A DNA stretch of 64,000 nt from UMGS692 sp963653425 (GTDB taxonomy: Bacteria > Bacillota > Clostridia > Christensenellales > CAG-314). Position 1 is the stretch's first letter, and the number at the start of each line of letters is the position of its first letter. Shown one piece after another: positions 61,529-64,000 of the stretch. A program made the position numbers and the translations under genes. The DNA lies in the NCBI GenBank assembly GCA_963653425.1, contig CAVJWC010000001.1, forward strand, positions 124,001 through 188,000, in the 5' to 3' direction. The notes below the pieces were generated by a model. It saw only the letters and a program-made list of their open reading frames with translations, ran no database searches and was not told where the DNA came from.

Positions 61529-63952
61529 TTATCCACGCTTGTTTTCTATTTCTTTACTTATTTCCCTTGCGCGTTCGACAACGCATTTTTCTATTCCGGC
61601 AAGCTCGGCGACTTCTATTCCGAAGCTTCTGCTCGAACCGCCTTCCACGACTTTTCTTAGGAAAACCACGCCGTTTTCCGTTTCTTTGACAGCCATACCG
61701 AAACTCTTTATTCCTTCCGTTATTTCGGCAAGTTCCACGAGTTCGAAGTAATGGGTGGCAAACACCGTTTTCGCGCGGATTTTTTCGTTTATGTACTCTA
61801 TAACCGCGCGCGCTATGCTCAGCCCGTCGAGAGAAGAAGTTCCTCTTCCCAGTTCGTCTATTATGATAAGACTCTTTTCCGTCGCGTTTTTGAGAATGTA
61901 AGCCGCTTCGGTCATTTCCACCATAAACGTACTCTGGTTAAAGAGAATATCGTCGCTTGCTCCCACTCTCGTGAAAATCTTGTCGGTAACGGGAATCAGA
62001 GCTTTGTCCGCAGGCACGAAACAACCTATGTGAGCCATAACCGTAATAAGCGCGATCTGCCTCATATAAGTGCTTTTACCCGCCATATTGGGACCTGTCA
62101 GAATCATCGTTCTGCTTTCGCCGTTGTCGAGGTAGGTGTCGTTTGCGATAAAGTTCTCCGTTTTCATAAGCTCTTCGATAATGGGATGGCGACCGGCTTT
62201 AATTTCCAGCCGTCCGTCCTCTTCGTTTATCACGGGCTTTACGTAACCGTTAGCTACCGAAACTCTCGCAAGACTTAAAACGCAATCCGCACTTGCCACG
62301 GCGACTGCGATCTTCTGAAGTTTGGGAATATACGCCGCCGCAGTCGAACATATCTCGGCGTATATCTTTCTTTCGAGCGCCCCGCAACGTTCGCTTGCGG
62401 TCAAAAGCTTTTCTTCGAGAACTTTAAGTTCTTCGGTAATGAATCTCTCTCCGTTCGTAAGCGTCTGCTTTCTTATATAATCTGCGGGAACGCTGTTTCT
62501 GAAGGAGTTGCTGACTTCTATATAGTAACCGAAAACTTTGTTATAGCCTACTTTAAGCGTCTTTATGCCCGTTCTCTGTTTCTCGCGCGATTCGAGTTCG
62601 CAGAGCATGCCTTTTCCGTCGGAAGAAAGCTTTCTGAGTTCGTCGAGTTCACGGTTGAATCCGCGTTTTATATATCCGCCGTCTTTGAGCATTGCGGGCG
62701 GTTCGTCGGAAATCGCACTGCGCAAAAGGTCGAGAAGTTCTTCGTAGCCCGTAAATTCACCGCGTACGCGCGAGCAGAACTCCGACTTCGTATAAGACAA
62801 GGTAACGCTTATCTCGGGAAGAAGCGCAAGCGAAGCTTCCAGAGCTTTGAAATCGCGGGGCATAACCGTTCCGTAAGCCATTTTTCCGCATATACGCTCT
62901 ATATCGCGCATTCCGCGAAGCTTATCGAAAAGACCTTCCCTTAAAAGAAAGTCGTCTACGAAGCATTCTACCGCGTCCAGCCTGCGACCTATCGCCACGG
63001 GATGGATAAGCGGACGGGTTATCCATCGTTTAAGCATTCGAGCGCCCATACTCGTAGCCGTTTTGTCGAGAAGCCATAAAAGACTTCCCTTTCTTTTCTG
63101 ATCTCTGCTCGTCTGAGTAAGTTCGAGATTTCTTCTCGTGTTATAGTCGAGAGACATATAGAGATTACCCGTAACGAGCTTTATTCCCGATATATTGGAA
63201 AGCCGTCTTTTCTGCGTTTCGTTAAGATAAGCGAGAACGGCTCCCACCGCTCCTATGCAAAGAGGCGATTCTTTTATCTCGAAAACGTTTATCGAATGAA
63301 CACCGAAAAATTCCGTTATGGTTTTTTCCGCGTTTTCGCATTCGAAAGCGCTGTCTTCGTAAGGACGGAACTGCGGAACGTATTCCGATTTTACGCAGGA
63401 AAGTTTGTCGTTTAAAAACAAAGCTTTGGAGTTGCAGATGATCTCCGACGGTTTAAGAGAAACCAACGTTTCCGAAAGCTCGGATTCGGTCTTTTCGCCA
63501 AGTTCGCAGACGGAAAGATCGCCCGTCGTTATATCCGCCCAGCAAAGCGCGGCTTTTCCGTTCAGGAAGTAAACCGACGCAAGATAGTTGTTGCTCTTTT
63601 CGTCGAGCATCGAATCTTCCATAACCGTACCGGGGGTTATTACGCGCGTTACTTCCCTTTCGGCTACGCCCTTTGCGTTAAGATTAAGCTGTTCGCAGAC
63701 GGCTACTTTACAGCCTGCCGCTATAAGACGGGAAATGTAGTTGTCCACCGCGTGATACGGCACTCCGCACATAGGCGCGCGCTGTTTTTCTCCGCAATCC
63801 CTGCCCGTCAGAACGAGATCGAGAATCGAGCTTGCTTTTACGGCGTCCTCAAAAAACATTTCATAGAAATCGCCCAGTCTGAACATAAGAATACAGTCTT
63901 CGTACTGCTTCTTTATGCTCATATATTGCTGCATCATCGGTGATAAAGCCAT
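61529..63952 (-). CDS. mutS: DNA mismatch repair protein MutS
   Basis: 807 residues. The N-terminal mismatch-binding domain has QYEDCILMFRLGDFYEMFF (Phe-x-Glu), then connector, lever and clamp, and an ATPase with TGPNMAGKSTYMRQIA near 618 and IIDELGRGTSSLDG. It finds mispairs and recruits MutL. It ends soon after the helix-turn-helix, shorter than E. coli MutS and without the tetramer tail. GAGGAG precedes the ATG. Confidence 0.97.
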   Translation of the reverse strand: MALSPMMQQYMSIKKQYEDCILMFRLGDFYEMFFEDAVKASSILDLVLTGRDCGEKQRAPMCGVPYHAVDNYISRLIAAGCKVAVCEQLNLNAKGVAEREVTRVITPGTVMEDSMLDEKSNNYLASVYFLNGKAALCWADITTGDLSVCELGEKTESELSETLVSLKPSEIICNSKALFLNDKLSCVKSEYVPQFRPYEDSAFECENAEKTITEFFGVHSINVFEIKESPLCIGAVGAVLAYLNETQKRRLSNISGIKLVTGNLYMSLDYNTRRNLELTQTSRDQKRKGSLLWLLDKTATSMGARMLKRWITRPLIHPVAIGRRLDAVECFVDDFLLREGLFDKLRGMRDIERICGKMAYGTVMPRDFKALEASLALLPEISVTLSYTKSEFCSRVRGEFTGYEELLDLLRSAISDEPPAMLKDGGYIKRGFNRELDELRKLSSDGKGMLCELESREKQRTGIKTLKVGYNKVFGYYIEVSNSFRNSVPADYIRKQTLTNGERFITEELKVLEEKLLTASERCGALERKIYAEICSTAAAYIPKLQKIAVAVASADCVLSLARVSVANGYVKPVINEEDGRLEIKAGRHPIIEELMKTENFIANDTYLDNGESRTMILTGPNMAGKSTYMRQIALITVMAHIGCFVPADKALIPVTDKIFTRVGASDDILFNQSTFMVEMTEAAYILKNATEKSLIIIDELGRGTSSLDGLSIARAVIEYINEKIRAKTVFATHYFELVELAEITEGIKSFGMAVKETENGVVFLRKVVEGGSSRSFGIEVAELAGIEKCVVERAREISKEIENKRG

Positions 63953-63955
63953 TTT

Positions 63956-64000
63956 TTACTCCTCAACCAAAGTTCCCCAAAGCGTTGCCGAATTGTGTTT
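63956..64000 (-). CDS. C-terminal end of an upstream gene, possibly miaB (partial)
   Basis: A - strand frame open from the window edge reads HNSATLWGTLVEE and stops 3 bases before the mutS ATG. The ending is compatible with the TRAM-domain end of MiaB, which often precedes mutS in clostridia, but 14 residues are too few to be sure. Confidence 0.35.
   Translation of the reverse strand, partial: KHNSATLWGTLVEE

Overview
The window is about 64 kb of chromosomal housekeeping DNA from a low-to-mid GC Gram-positive bacterium, most likely an uncultured Clostridia-type Bacillota. Evidence for this: a yicC-rpoZ-coaBC-priA-def-fmt-rsmB-rlmN-rsgA-rpe order like the Bacillus yloC-yloS cluster, MutS2, ScpA/ScpB, a clostridial single-chain PurL carrying its own glutaminase domain, an Fe-S type PurF, an LL-DAP aminotransferase route to lysine, and strong GGAGG-type ribosome binding sites. 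The species cannot be named from the sequence. No rRNA, tRNA, insertion sequence, prophage or CRISPR array was found.

Layout of the left half, mostly + strand: end of pheT, a U32 peptidase, mutS2, a cysteine desulfurase and thiI (1-7.8 kb); a class A penicillin-binding protein on the - strand (7.8-10.1 kb); gatC-gatA, an AIR-synthase-like gene and then the translation/replication cluster yicC to rpe (10.2-22.8 kb); dapA-dapB-dapF-dapL-asd, most of the diaminopimelate pathway (23.2-28.1 kb); ylmE-lspA-rluD (28.6-30.9 kb); a small membrane protein; a - strand arsR plus lipoprotein M1 peptidase pair; and a site-2 protease with scpA-scpB (33.9-36.2 kb).

From 36.4 to 37.5 kb there is about 1.1 kb without a convincing gene. 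Right of it every recognised gene is on the - strand. In transcription order these are (miaB end)-mutS-mutL-miaA-ynbB, an M14 peptidase, rsmA with two ATP-grasp ligases, a short alaS with leuS, an orphan mazF, and the purine operon purE-C-F-M-N-H-D-L. Gene direction therefore converges on about 37 kb. In the gene-free stretch the + strand changes from G-rich to C-rich across a palindrome of two 15-base arms around a 6-base centre (37145-37180). This looks like a replication terminus with a possible dif-type site.

The other notable region is the front of the purine operon. A consensus-like promoter is followed within about 25 bases by a well-started 42-codon leader ORF. The stop codon of that ORF lies inside the first arm of an intrinsic terminator placed before purE, and three copies of TATCGATTTTT sit around the promoter. 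It matches no purine riboswitch I know and looks like a leader-peptide attenuator. Further points of interest are an AlaRS without its C-terminal domain, a pair of unassigned ATP-grasp ligases, a probable leaderless rsmA transcript, a MazF toxin without an antitoxin, and a gatCA pair without gatB.
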